A stretch of 64,000 nt of DNA from Rhodoblastus sp963748385 (lineage in GTDB: Bacteria > Pseudomonadota > Alphaproteobacteria > Rhizobiales > Beijerinckiaceae): contig CAVVIQ010000013.1 of the NCBI GenBank assembly GCA_963748385.1, positions 289,680-353,679 on the forward strand. The letters are read 5' to 3'. Positions 17,050 through 25,928 of this stretch are shown one piece after another (the stretch's first letter is position 1; every line of letters begins with the position of its first letter). The position numbers and the translations under genes are program-made. The notes under the pieces were generated by a model, which was not told where the DNA came from, made no database searches, and was given only the letters and a program-made list of their open reading frames with translations.

Positions 17050-17350
17050 ATTCGACGACCGGAGAAATGCAGTCGTCGGGCGGCAAAGGCGTCGGCCTGC
17101 GAAAGGCGACAACGTCGGTGGTTATCGTGGCCAACGAAAGCTGCAGTTTGGCGCTCCAGTTCTCGGGGCAGATAATAATTTTCAAGCAGGATGGGCATTT
17201 TCCCCATCTGATGACAGCGCTCGATTTTGCCTCGCGTCTGAGGGTGATAAGCCGCCGCGTACATGACCCACGCCCTTGGCTCCAAGATAATTCGCCAACC
17301 TTTCGGCAATGTAGAATGCATCGTCGTCGGACAGGCGCCGGCGCTAATAT
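17050..17350 (-). pseudogene. IS3-type transposase C-terminal remnant with frameshift
   Basis: Read on the minus strand, one frame gives FYIAERLANYLGAKGVGHVR and, after a one-base shift, the next frame gives AAYHPQTRGKIERCHQMGK, ILLENYYLPRELERQTAAF and VGHDNHRRC. These are the conserved end of an rve-domain transposase (HPQTxGKIER, the catalytic Glu, LENYY.P.DLE, NH.R). The N-terminal part and the tail are missing. It is a dead fragment between the small-protein cluster and the GGDEF-EAL gene. Confidence 0.8.
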
Positions 17351-17559
17351 TTGACCGCGAATTGGTCCGGGCCCGCCGCTTGAAGCGACGCGGCGCTGGA
17401 GGCCTTTCTCGGTCGAAGCCTGCGCCGTCACAATGCGCTGGCTCACATGTACCGCGCCCAGCGTCTGGTCATGCCCGTGCCCTTCGAACTTGTCCGGGCG
17501 GCGCACGCCGCCTGAAACCCGTTCCGCATGACTCATGCGCAATGGGTAAGACGGCGCGT

Positions 17560-19854
17560 TCACGCGGCGCGTTGAAAGACGACGCGCGCCGGCGAATTCA
17601 GCAAAGCGGAGATTTGGGCGAGCGGCTTGGGCTCCGAGAAGAGGAAGCCCTGGATCTCGTAAATGCCGCGCTGCATCAGCGTTTCAAGCTGCTCCAGGGT
17701 CTCGACGCCTTCGACGACCAGGGAAAGGCCGAGGTCCTTCGCCAGGTGCGTGACGGCGGCGATGACGGCAAGCGATTTAGGCTCGCTGAGATCGCGGACG
17801 AAACTGCGGTCGATCTTGATCTTGTGGAAGGGAAAGCGATTGAGGTAACCGAGGCTGGAGTAACCGGTGCCAAAGTCGTCGAGCGACAGTCTGACGCCCA
17901 GGGCGGCCAGCGCCTGAAACGCCGTCAAGGTCGCGTCGGCGTTCTGGATGACGATGGTTTCCGTCACTTCCACTTCGAGCCTGTTCGGCTGGAGCCCGGA
18001 TTCGCGCAGGGCGCGCTGCACCGTCTCGACGACATTGCCGCGCCGGAATTGCAAAGGCGAAAAATTCACCGCGACACGTATGTCGTCCGGCCAGGCCATG
18101 GCCTCGCGGCAGGCGCGATTCAGCACCCATTCCCCGATCTCGACGATCTGGCCGGTCTCCTCGGCGATCGGAATGAAAACGGACGGCGGAATGAACCCCT
18201 TGTGCCGGTCTCGCCAACGAAGCAGGGCCTCGCAGGCGTTGACGCGGCCGGTGCGGACGTCGACGATGGGCTGGTAGTAAATTTCCAGTTCATCGTTCGC
18301 GATCGCGTCGCGCAGGGCGATTTCAATCTGGCGCTTTTTCTGCGCCTGTTCGTCCATCGACACCGTGAAGTGACGAAAACAGCCGCGACCGTCGGCCTTC
18401 GCATGATAAAGCGCCATGTCCGCGTTTTTCACGATATCGTCGGCGTTGCGACCGTCGCGCGGCGCTGAAGCGGAGCCGATGCTGGCGCCGATGATGATCG
18501 CATTGCCGTCGATTTCGTAAGGCTCGCTGACAGAGTCGATGATGCGCCGGCAGACAATGTCCAGTTCGGCGGGCTCCACCGAAGGCGGCAGCAAGACAAC
18601 GAATTCGTCGCCGCCGAAGCGGGCGACCAGGGCGCCCAGATCGACGGATTTCACGAGCCGCTGCGAGACTTCGCGAAGCAGCTTGTCCCCGATGGGATGT
18701 CCGAGCGTGTCGTTGACCTCCTTGAAAAGATCGAGATCGACATAAAGCATCGAAACCTCGGCGTCTTGACCCTCGAGCCGCTCCATCGCCGCCTGGAACC
18801 TCGCGGGGAACTGGAAGCGGTTCGGCAGGCCGGTGAGGGAATCGAACATCGCCATGTGTTCGATCTTGCGCGACGCCAGACGCGCTTCGGTGACATCCTC
18901 CGTCACGATGACGAGACCGCCGTCGTCCATTGGGTCACAGCGGAAATCATAAATGCCCTCCTTGAGCGCCGCCGTGAACACGCCCGGCTTCAGCCGGTTC
19001 ATGTGCCGTTCGAAGCCCGCAATGAACGTCAAAGCTTCGAATTGCGGCAGATTTTTCGCCTCGACGATCTTTTGCGCCAGTTCACGCGTCGTAAGGCCAA
19101 TCAGGTCGCCGTTGACGCCGAACAGCTCGGGGAGGCGGCGGTTGACGACCGAAAGGACGCCGTTCTCGTCCGCCATGCATAGACCCTGCGCCATATTGTT
19201 CAACGCGGTGTCGAACCGGTCCTTTTGTATTTTCGCCTCCCGGCCGCTCAACATCGCCCTGAGAAGGTGACAATTCAGGAACTTCGTCGTCGAAATGACG
19301 GAAGCGAGGATCAGGAACATCAGAGCGGACAAGCCGATGCGCCATCCGTCGGGTTGCCGCCAGAACGCGATGAAGAGGGGCCCGATGAGCGCGATGATCT
19401 GCCCCAGGACGATCGTCGGCCGACCCGCGTTGCGTCCGGCGACCGCCCCGGCGGCGCCCAGCAGTATGATCAGGCCATAGAGCAAACTGATCTGGTCCGC
19501 CTCGACCCAGACCAGGGCCGCGCCGGTGACGCCGATGAGAAGCATGAAGATAACGGCGCCAAGGGCGTAACGCGCTTCCCAGACACCTGCCGCCGACGAG
19601 CCTCTGTTGCGGGCGCGATAAGCAATCATCACGGCCATTCGATAGAACGTGACCAGACACATCGCCAACGCCAGTTCGATGAAGATGGGGCGCTCGGTCC
19701 GGATATAGGCGACCGTCGGCGCGATCAGTCCGGCGATCGCGCCGGCGTAGAACGACGCGCTGGTGTCGAACAGCGAGTCGACCAAATTGGCATAGGTGTC
19801 TGCGGGAAGGGCGTGCCTCGGGACTTCGCCGGCGGGCCTTTGCGATGGCGTCAT
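17560..19854 (-). CDS. Membrane PAS-GGDEF-EAL protein (c-di-GMP turnover)
   Basis: 764 residues from the ATG at 19854, which overlaps the upstream stop as ATGA. Residues about 30-190 contain six or so hydrophobic segments, then a PAS-like region (205-310, ALNNMAQGLCMADENGVLS). The GGDEF domain has an intact active site (ARFGGDEFVVL, motif at 414-418), and the EAL domain has EAL at 542-544 with DDFGTGYSSL and VEGVE motifs. Both synthesis and hydrolysis of c-di-GMP are therefore possible; the net activity cannot be read from sequence. It is co-translated with an RpfF-type synthase, so it may sense the DSF-type signal or membrane lipid state (inference). A copy of its 3' end lies at 9596-9745. 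Confidence 0.93.
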   Translation of the reverse strand: MTPSQRPAGEVPRHALPADTYANLVDSLFDTSASFYAGAIAGLIAPTVAYIRTERPIFIELALAMCLVTFYRMAVMIAYRARNRGSSAAGVWEARYALGAVIFMLLIGVTGAALVWVEADQISLLYGLIILLGAAGAVAGRNAGRPTIVLGQIIALIGPLFIAFWRQPDGWRIGLSALMFLILASVISTTKFLNCHLLRAMLSGREAKIQKDRFDTALNNMAQGLCMADENGVLSVVNRRLPELFGVNGDLIGLTTRELAQKIVEAKNLPQFEALTFIAGFERHMNRLKPGVFTAALKEGIYDFRCDPMDDGGLVIVTEDVTEARLASRKIEHMAMFDSLTGLPNRFQFPARFQAAMERLEGQDAEVSMLYVDLDLFKEVNDTLGHPIGDKLLREVSQRLVKSVDLGALVARFGGDEFVVLLPPSVEPAELDIVCRRIIDSVSEPYEIDGNAIIIGASIGSASAPRDGRNADDIVKNADMALYHAKADGRGCFRHFTVSMDEQAQKKRQIEIALRDAIANDELEIYYQPIVDVRTGRVNACEALLRWRDRHKGFIPPSVFIPIAEETGQIVEIGEWVLNRACREAMAWPDDIRVAVNFSPLQFRRGNVVETVQRALRESGLQPNRLEVEVTETIVIQNADATLTAFQALAALGVRLSLDDFGTGYSSLGYLNRFPFHKIKIDRSFVRDLSEPKSLAVIAAVTHLAKDLGLSLVVEGVETLEQLETLMQRGIYEIQGFLFSEPKPLAQISALLNSPARVVFQRAA

Positions 19855-20750
19855 GGACCCTTGCTTCCGGCGCCCGAGCCCATCTTCCGTTTTTGCGCGG
19901 CGACAAGTCGCTCCATGTGGCGAATGTCCGCCGGCTCGACGGAAGAACAGCAATGACCCCATTCGTCGTTGATGGCGATCAGTTCTTCATAAGTGATCGG
20001 CAAGCAGGCGCGCCGGCTTTGGGCGATCGCCCGCAGATCGGCGAAACGCTCGTCCCCGCCTTCGATCCATCGGAGCGTGCAGGCGACTCCCTCGCCATCG
20101 GGCGCAAGGACATCGACGAGGCCATGAGCATGCATTTCGGCGCCCGAGAAGATCCTGCCCGACGTCATGACTTCTTCCGCCCAGGCCGCGCCCATGCGGC
20201 GCGTCAGCGTGCTCGCGGCCCCCATGCCGGGAAAGGTGTTGAAGGCGACTTCCGGGACGCCCAGCTTCGCGCTGCGCTCGGCGATCAGGAAATCCTCGGC
20301 CATCGCCGCCTCCAGACCGCCGCCGAGGGCGTCGCCTTGAACCAGCGCGAGCGTGACGATCGGCAGGCCGAAACCCTGCAACAGGCCATAAAGCCCATCG
20401 ATCGCGGCGTGGCCGTAACGGCGAAAGGCCGAGCGGCTGCCTTTCCGGATCGATTCCGCGAAGGTCGCGAGGTCGCCCCCGAGATTGAATATTCCCGGTC
20501 GTTTCGAGGCCATGATGAAGTAACGGACCGGAAATTTTTCCGGTCCATTGGCGTTGAACAAGGCCCGAAGGGACTCGCGCACGTCAATTATGTCGTTGAT
20601 CGTCTGCAATGTATAACACGGAGGCGTGCCCGCCTTGTAGTACATCCAGAAACTTCTCGACGGCCTGTCGAATTCGACATCGAGCGTCGAGAAGAACCAG
20701 TTGGGAAACTCTTGCGGCTCTCGAGGGCGGATCACCGTTTTGATATCCAT
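19851..20750 (-). CDS. rpfF: RpfF-type DSF synthase (crotonase family)
   Basis: 299 residues. Crotonase-fold enzyme; RpfF makes cis-2-unsaturated fatty acid signals (DSF family) by dehydration and thioester cleavage of 3-hydroxyacyl-ACP. Diagnostic stretches are FNLGGDLATF (residues 88-97), LVQGDALGGGLEAAMAEDF (136-154) and LGVPEVAFNTFPGMGA (163-178). Glu147 and Glu167 are 20 residues apart, the same spacing as the catalytic Glu141/Glu161 pair of Xanthomonas RpfF, which favours RpfF over an ordinary enoyl-CoA hydratase. The extended N-terminus (WYYKAGTPPC-like region) also fits. Its stop overlaps the start of the GGDEF-EAL gene. No rpfC/rpfG pair is seen here; perception may go through the coupled c-di-GMP protein. 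Confidence 0.87.
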   Translation of the reverse strand: MDIKTVIRPREPQEFPNWFFSTLDVEFDRPSRSFWMYYKAGTPPCYTLQTINDIIDVRESLRALFNANGPEKFPVRYFIMASKRPGIFNLGGDLATFAESIRKGSRSAFRRYGHAAIDGLYGLLQGFGLPIVTLALVQGDALGGGLEAAMAEDFLIAERSAKLGVPEVAFNTFPGMGAASTLTRRMGAAWAEEVMTSGRIFSGAEMHAHGLVDVLAPDGEGVACTLRWIEGGDERFADLRAIAQSRRACLPITYEELIAINDEWGHCCSSVEPADIRHMERLVAAQKRKMGSGAGSKGP

Positions 20751-21230
20751 GGTCGGAGGCTCCGGTGGCGCAGAACGTCCTTGACATCAGGGGCTTGTTC
20801 GATCGTCCAAGTCGAGACATTGCGCAAATTGTATGAAGGAATTGTTGTTCCCCCAAGGTCAAGACCTTCCCAAACGTCAGTAATAATTGCCGATGGCAGA
20901 CAATAATACACGAGAGTGTTTGGGTAGGCGCGAAAGCGACCGATGAAGTGCGAACGTTGAACGATAACGCGCGTAATTAGGAGCTGAGCCGAACGATGGG
21001 GGCGGCCTTACAGCGGACCAATGACGCCCACAGCCAAACAAAACTTTGGGTCGACTTTTGGCAGACGATCATCACCGATCAGGTCGGGGCGTGAAGCTTA
21101 AGCTCGCCCTCTTCCTTGCCCGCGCCGCTCCGGGGCGTTTCGCCAGTGTATTTTTCTTATTGTGCACTATCGGCCTCAAATTCGCTGGCCCTCCTCAAAG
21201 GAGCGGGCCGATCAAGGTCGGCTGAATAAC
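20751..21230. other. Intergenic region upstream of rpfF
   Basis: 480 bases with no convincing gene. It should contain the rpfF promoter on the minus strand. A short symmetric AAGGTCAAGACCTT at about 20856-20869 is the only notable motif. The right part approaches the terminator of the mobile-element region. Confidence 0.45.
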
Positions 21231-21265
21231 TTCGGCTGGGGGCGCCATGGGCGCCCCCAGCCGAA
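21231..21265. terminator. Perfect 16-bp hairpin at the element's 3' end
   Basis: Arms 21231-21246 and 21250-21265 are exactly complementary (TTCGGCTGGGGGCGCC and its complement) around ATG. It lies 6 bases beyond the minus-strand stop at 21272, in the position of a transcription terminator. No strong T tract follows on either strand. Confidence 0.7.
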
Positions 21266-21271
21266 ACTTCG

Positions 21272-22960
21272 TCAGTCGCTCTGGTCGAAGGGGTGCGCGA
21301 AGGTGAAGGAGCGCGGGTTGGCTCTACTTGGCCACCGGCGTTGGCGTTCGGCCCAGTCCGTGGATTTCACGGAAGAGGTCATGCGCTTTTCGCCGATGTC
21401 GAGCAGGCCCTGTTCGTATAGCCAGCGCAGAATCGCGATCAGCTGGGCGCGATTATCAAACCAGCCCGCGAAGGCCTTCGAACTGACCGTAAACCAGATC
21501 TTTTTGTCCCTGCGCTCGAAATAGGCCGGGTGCTCATCGGGGCCAAAAATCGCCCCGGCGGTCCGCTGTACGACCTCGCCGCTGCTGAGCCTTTTCCGAA
21601 GGTGGTTTTTTGCGGCCTCGAGGGCGTCGACGTGGCCGCGGATGTCGAAGACGGCGGCTTCAAAACAGAGGGCGATCGCCTCCAGCAATGCCTCTTTCTC
21701 CCATGGAAGAATTCCCGCGTCGATCGCGAGACTGCCGCCCGCGAAAATCAGCGCGAAATTTTTCGCGGCGTGATCGAGGGCGCCATCAAGTTTCAGCCGT
21801 TTCGCGCGTGTCAGAAATATCTTTTGACGCGCGCGAACGTTTTTTCGCAAAGCTCGCCCTTGGTCGACCAAATAGGCGATGTAAATCGGCAGCGCCGTGC
21901 CACATTGTCGTTCGCATGCGCCGCGGAGCTTGATGAGTTGGCGCTGGGACCAACGACCCGCCGCTTTGGTGATCTGTTCGGGGTGGCGATCAAAAACCGT
22001 CGGCAGGCCGCGCACGGCCGCCGCCACGTCCAGGCAACGGGCGAATTCGCCTTCGCTGCGGGTTTCGCCCGAGAAGGCCGCGTAGTCGTTGAAAGAATAC
22101 TCGGCGGTGGAGACGAATATGCCGCGCCACTGGGAACTGCCAGACGACGCCAGGCTGGAGGCGCTCATGCGAGCCCGATCGGCGCCTTCGCTGAAAGTGT
22201 AAATCCGCTCTCGGATTGCACCATAAGCGTCGCCTCTTTTGCCCGACAGGAGCCCGACTTCATTGACCGCCAAAAGCAAATCATTGAAGGTCCTGGCGGT
22301 CTCGAGAAACGCGCTCGAGGTCGCGTTCCAATTAGGAAGGTCGCGCTCTTGCCCAATTCCGATTACCGAGGTCGCAGCTAGCAGCGCGGTTGTTTTGCCG
22401 ACCTTGGACAGTCCGTAGAGATTTACGCCAAAATTGGGCGTCCGGACCACCTTTAGCAAAGGGGTTGCGAAGGCGGCCGATATCAACAGCATCATGCGCG
22501 AGGAATAGGCGGCTGGCTCGGCCACCAGACGCCGCCACTCTTCCAGGCTGCCCCTGTTCTTGAGGGAACCGACTTGCCGGTCATTGATCCAGAGGGGCGG
22601 CTTCAGCCGAGGCAAAGCCTCAGAACCTCCAATGATCGAACCTTTCAGAACGAAGCCCGCTCGGTTCGGCCGCCAGCCAACATGCGTGGCGTGCAATTCA
22701 TAGCGCTTCGGATCCTGGTTGATGGCCTCCTGAATCAGGGACTTTGCGTCGTCGTCGTCCGTCGGCAGTGCCGCGTTTTTTTTCAACAGCAGGCGGTAGA
22801 GATAATCGACGTCGCGCGCCTTGTCGCGCTCGACCGCAACCTTTCCTTTCCGGCCGTTCACCTTGACGAAACGAAAGATTTCGAACGAGTTGCCGCTGCC
22901 CTCGTCCTCGGCATTGGCGACTTTCTTGACCTGGGTGATAGGGGTAGCAATTGGTGACAT
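21272..22960 (-). CDS. DUF927-family P-loop ATPase of a mobile element
   Basis: 562 residues from the ATG at 22960, chosen because AAGGAA lies 7 bases upstream. DUF927 proteins are helicase-like ATPases found in phages, plasmids and integrative elements, often with primase functions. The Walker A is GLSKVGKTTALL (residues 183-194), followed by LLLAVNEVGLLSGKRGDAYG as a probable Walker B region, and VSTAEYSFNDYA. The C-terminus (WFTVSSKAFAGWFDNRAQLI) resembles a winged-helix region. Downstream it ends at a strong hairpin; upstream on the same strand are a replication-like protein and an excisionase-like HTH. A role in element replication is inferred. Confidence 0.85.
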   Translation of the reverse strand: MSPIATPITQVKKVANAEDEGSGNSFEIFRFVKVNGRKGKVAVERDKARDVDYLYRLLLKKNAALPTDDDDAKSLIQEAINQDPKRYELHATHVGWRPNRAGFVLKGSIIGGSEALPRLKPPLWINDRQVGSLKNRGSLEEWRRLVAEPAAYSSRMMLLISAAFATPLLKVVRTPNFGVNLYGLSKVGKTTALLAATSVIGIGQERDLPNWNATSSAFLETARTFNDLLLAVNEVGLLSGKRGDAYGAIRERIYTFSEGADRARMSASSLASSGSSQWRGIFVSTAEYSFNDYAAFSGETRSEGEFARCLDVAAAVRGLPTVFDRHPEQITKAAGRWSQRQLIKLRGACERQCGTALPIYIAYLVDQGRALRKNVRARQKIFLTRAKRLKLDGALDHAAKNFALIFAGGSLAIDAGILPWEKEALLEAIALCFEAAVFDIRGHVDALEAAKNHLRKRLSSGEVVQRTAGAIFGPDEHPAYFERRDKKIWFTVSSKAFAGWFDNRAQLIAILRWLYEQGLLDIGEKRMTSSVKSTDWAERQRRWPSRANPRSFTFAHPFDQSD

Positions 22961-22981
22961 TTGCGGATTCCTTGAATTTCC

Positions 22982-23008
22982 AGCCGACACGGCTGACACG
23001 GCTGACAC
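22982..23008. repeat. Three tandem 9-bp units upstream of the DUF927 gene
   Basis: Units AGCCGACAC, GGCTGACAC and GGCTGACAC follow each other without gaps, 20-50 bases upstream of the DUF927 start. They have the size and setting of short iterons or operator repeats. Three units is few, so chance duplication is possible. Confidence 0.45.
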
Positions 23009-23192
23009 GACGCAATCGATCGCCGCCGCGCGAAACACGCGACACGGTCGAAACATTGCTGATTTCGATTTCCGGAACTGTTGGCCTACGGCCTAGTGCA
23101 GTTCACACGGCTGTTCTGTCCTGGTGGCCCGAACGAGCGCTTAGGATGGCCTCCAGAGCGCTCAAATCGGCCCAAGGATGGTTCAGGCTGAT

Positions 23193-24119
23193 TTACGACA
23201 GGCCTCCTCCGATCAGTTCGATCATCGGGCCAGTACGCGCAGCTGTTCTTCTCCCTCCGACCATGAACAAACGCGCGTCTAGGCCAATGCGATCGAGAAA
23301 GATCATCAAAGCCAACCAGCCTTCACCGCGCAGCGGACGCACCCGGGTGTTCGCGCTCCCCTGACGATCTTGCCTAGCGGCGTTCTCGTCAAAGTAGCTG
23401 ACGCGACGGGCGAAGGTGCTTTTCAAGGCGTACGCGAGAGCTGCTGGATCACCATCGAAAGGTTTGAGCTTTAGCGGACGCTTGACCTTACCGGAGGCGT
23501 TGATCAGGCCCTTGATGTCCTTTTTCCAGGTGCCTCTCGGGGCTGGCATAAGCATCCAAAATTGTCCCTGGATCCACTTGGAATTGGGGCTTTCGGAGGC
23601 TTCGTTGACGCTGAAATCAGCTCCGCCGCAGGCGAATTCGACGCCCGAAGAACGCAAAATTCTTGCTGTCTTTCTCGTCACCCTGGCCCAATCGAATGCG
23701 GTGAGGCTGTCGATCGGCGCCGTGGCGTAGTCGGGAACGATAGAGGCCAGATACAGGCCTTGTTGGCCCTCGAAATGGCGGTCGATCAAGTCGGATGTCG
23801 CCGTCACGAACCAGCGCTGCAACGCCCGACCGCATTCGGGACAGGCACCCGACGTGCATCTTGCCTTCGGGGAGCAGCCTTCAAGCGCTTCAGCAACTGA
23901 CAACGCTGATGCGGTTTGAGCGCCATGACGGCGGAGGAGGGCGACAACATGCTCCCGGCGGCTAATGGCCATGCCTGCCGTCGCGCTCGGGCGCTCATTG
24001 GGTTTTCCGCGAAGCTCCTGCCATCCTGGCGGGCCATTGCGAAAGAGCCTCTCATTGTCAAGAATGCGAAGCAGCAGAGGGCTGGTCGCGCAACGATGGG
24101 GCAGGGGGTGCTCAGGCAT
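23193..24119 (-). CDS. Putative replication protein of a mobile element
   Basis: 308 residues from the ATG at 24119, behind GGGGG and overlapping the preceding HTH stop; an in-frame ATG at 24131 is an alternative. A cysteine cluster C82-x5-C88-x4-C93-x2-C96 (CSPKARCTSGACPECG) suggests a zinc finger. Further on are DLIDRHFEGQQGLYLASIVP and WIQGQFWMLMP. The family was not recognised by name, but its position between an AlpA-like HTH and a DUF927 ATPase is that of replication initiators in alphaproteobacterial integrative elements. The function is inferred from context. Confidence 0.6.
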   Translation of the reverse strand: MPEHPLPHRCATSPLLLRILDNERLFRNGPPGWQELRGKPNERPSATAGMAISRREHVVALLRRHGAQTASALSVAEALEGCSPKARCTSGACPECGRALQRWFVTATSDLIDRHFEGQQGLYLASIVPDYATAPIDSLTAFDWARVTRKTARILRSSGVEFACGGADFSVNEASESPNSKWIQGQFWMLMPAPRGTWKKDIKGLINASGKVKRPLKLKPFDGDPAALAYALKSTFARRVSYFDENAARQDRQGSANTRVRPLRGEGWLALMIFLDRIGLDARLFMVGGRRTAARTGPMIELIGGGLS

Positions 24120-24480
24120 TGCCGCCCCCATGATCCGAAGTCGAAGTTCTGATGGACTTCTCTTCAAAAGCAAGGACGTCGGAAAGGCGATAACGCACGT
24201 GCCGTCCGATTTTCGCGAACGGAATGTACCCGCCGCTTACCCGCAGATTTCGGATCGTTTTGACGCTGCGCTGGTGACGCGCGGCGAGGTCATGTTCCGT
24301 AAGAAAAACTTCAGACGCATCCTCGGCCGAATTAGTTGACCGCACAGCAAAGTTGGAAGGCGCCGGCAAGCCGGCGGATTTTGCTGCGTTCGCCGGGCCC
24401 TTTTCAAACGAATTGTCTTTAGCGCTCGGGGTGTCTGAGTGGGGGCTTAAATAAGCTCCTCGTATTGGATTCGGCGACAT
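24112..24480 (-). CDS. AlpA/excisionase-like winged HTH protein
   Basis: 122 residues from ATG 24480 with AGGAG 6 bases upstream. The C-terminal half is a MerR-type HTH_17 domain as in AlpA and excisionases: FLTEHDLAARHQRSVKTIRN, YIPFAKIGRHVRYRLSDVLA. The N-terminal 60 residues are polar and probably disordered. Such proteins control excision or early gene expression in integrative elements. Its stop overlaps the next gene. No integrase gene is present nearby, so the element may be incomplete. Confidence 0.85.
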   Translation of the reverse strand: MSPNPIRGAYLSPHSDTPSAKDNSFEKGPANAAKSAGLPAPSNFAVRSTNSAEDASEVFLTEHDLAARHQRSVKTIRNLRVSGGYIPFAKIGRHVRYRLSDVLAFEEKSIRTSTSDHGGGNA

Positions 24481-24584
24481 CACTTTCTCCTATTGAGATG
24501 CGCCGGACGTTTAGGCTCGCGCCTTTTGTAGTCCGACTGTGATGTTAAAGCCGATTTCGTCGCAGAAGTCTGGACAGGAAAAAC

Positions 24585-24603
24585 TTTGCACTAGTAGTGC
24601 AAA
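24585..24603. promoter_or_regulatory. Perfect palindrome upstream of the AlpA-like gene
   Basis: TTTGCACT and AGTGCAAA flank AGT, giving an exact 8-bp inverted repeat about 105 bases before the HTH gene start. It is a good candidate operator for the AlpA-like protein or part of a recombination site. Confidence 0.5.
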
Positions 24604-24653
24604 CTAAATCTGCACCAGTACGGACACCTATGGCCTCCGGTCACACATCAATC

Positions 24654-25490
24654 TCAGTCGGCGAACTCCTCTCTATAAAGTTTCATGACCTCGAGCTCTT
24701 GCTCGGTAAAGTTAGGTGCTCGACAATGTAAGCGCGGCACACGCTTAGGAATCTGAAAAACCAAAGTATCATCGTTAAGCTCGCGATACCCCTCAGAAAT
24801 ATGAGCGTAGTAGCCAAGGACCTTGTTTATTGTCACGTCGTCGTCGGCATCCCGCCGAATAAGTGAAATAAAATCTTTGGTAGGCAGCCCGAACTTCCGC
24901 GGAAAAAAATCGGTTCCGTCCAACTGTGACGCATAAACCCATACCGCGCTCAACTTCATTGATGCCCAGCGGTTGAACATTGTTCTACGGCGCACGTTGT
25001 CGCCGCCGGGGAATTTTGAAACGAAAAACGTCGATCGATTTATACTGGCGGCGTTTCGTTCGGAAGCAGAAGCATGGACTATTGCTCGGTGGCGATAAGA
25101 CATCATCCTTGCGACAGTGTTACTTCTTCGCCGTCTGACATTTACTAGTTTGTCAATATCGTGCCGACTAGCGTAGGCCACCAAATGTGTCCAGTACAGT
25201 GGATGATTTAGGATATTATTGAAAATTGATCTATAATCACTATTTTTGAATAAATGTAGCATCGTTTCATCCGGGTCTGTCTCCCAAAAATCGACCCCTA
25301 GCTCGCGCTCTAAATGTTCGAGAACCCAAATCGCTGCAATGCCCACTGAAACCACAGGTGTGAGTTCGTCGGGGAATAATATCCACATTTTGAATTCGTG
25401 GAGTCGAAGGGCCTTTTCGAAGGCAAACGCTTCTTGTCTCTCGCCTGAGATCAGGTCGAGCATATCGTAGATTTCGGGTTCATCGAGCAC
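24654..25490 (-). CDS. Unknown 278-residue protein with lower GC
   Basis: 278 residues, start ATG at 25490. No domain was recognised. The protein is soluble, without signal peptide, and rich in aromatic and charged residues (LRLHEFKMWILFPDEL, ILNHPLYWTHLVAYASRHDI, VARMMSYRHRAIVHASASER). Its codon use and base composition are visibly more AT-rich than those of the surrounding core genes. It sits next to a replication/excision module, in the position where integrative elements often carry cargo such as defence or accessory genes. No motif supports a specific role. Confidence 0.7.
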   Translation of the reverse strand: MLDEPEIYDMLDLISGERQEAFAFEKALRLHEFKMWILFPDELTPVVSVGIAAIWVLEHLERELGVDFWETDPDETMLHLFKNSDYRSIFNNILNHPLYWTHLVAYASRHDIDKLVNVRRRRSNTVARMMSYRHRAIVHASASERNAASINRSTFFVSKFPGGDNVRRRTMFNRWASMKLSAVWVYASQLDGTDFFPRKFGLPTKDFISLIRRDADDDVTINKVLGYYAHISEGYRELNDDTLVFQIPKRVPRLHCRAPNFTEQELEVMKLYREEFAD

Positions 25491-25928
25491 GATAGGTCTC
25501 TAATTTTAATGGCCTGGTGCAAGGTAGCGCCGGGCAAGGTTTAATTTCAATGAGGTGGAAGCGTAAAGCATGAGGGCGAGGGCCCGGTGAAATTCGCGCC
25601 TGACATTCGACCATCCCGAAGGGCTGTCTTGCGGGGCTGATCGAGGCGATGCGTAGTGTGTTTGTCTTGATTGACACTATTTTCGTAGCCGACGCCGCCT
25701 CGCGACCGACCCTATGGCTGCTGTTCTCCAAATTTAAGCCTTTCGTCGCCCAAGCGAATCGACCAATCCTGACCTGAAGCCGTCGGTCGCGCCTGGAATC
25801 GTCATCGGTTCCAACCACCGGAAAGCCGAATTCGACCGAAGTCCCAATGAACGACCGTTAGACGCCGGCCACGGAATTCAAAGGTTAGGGAACATAACTG
25901 CCCCCTTTTGCCGCGGCTTGGAACGGTG
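25491..25928. other. Intergenic region
   Basis: About 440 bases between the unknown gene and the globin chemoreceptor. Short open frames exist but none has a credible start or family. It may include the boundary of the mobile element; no direct repeat marking one was found. Confidence 0.4.

Noticed and set aside
19851..20750. Ordinary fatty-acid-oxidation enoyl-CoA hydratase
   Set aside because: The E147/E167 spacing, the GVPEVAFNTFPGMGA stretch and the coupled c-di-GMP gene match RpfF better; no beta-oxidation genes are nearby.
25480..25818. Small minus-strand ORF of 112 residues
   Set aside because: No credible ribosome binding site or family, and it overlaps the end of intergenic sequence and the start of the unknown 278-residue gene.
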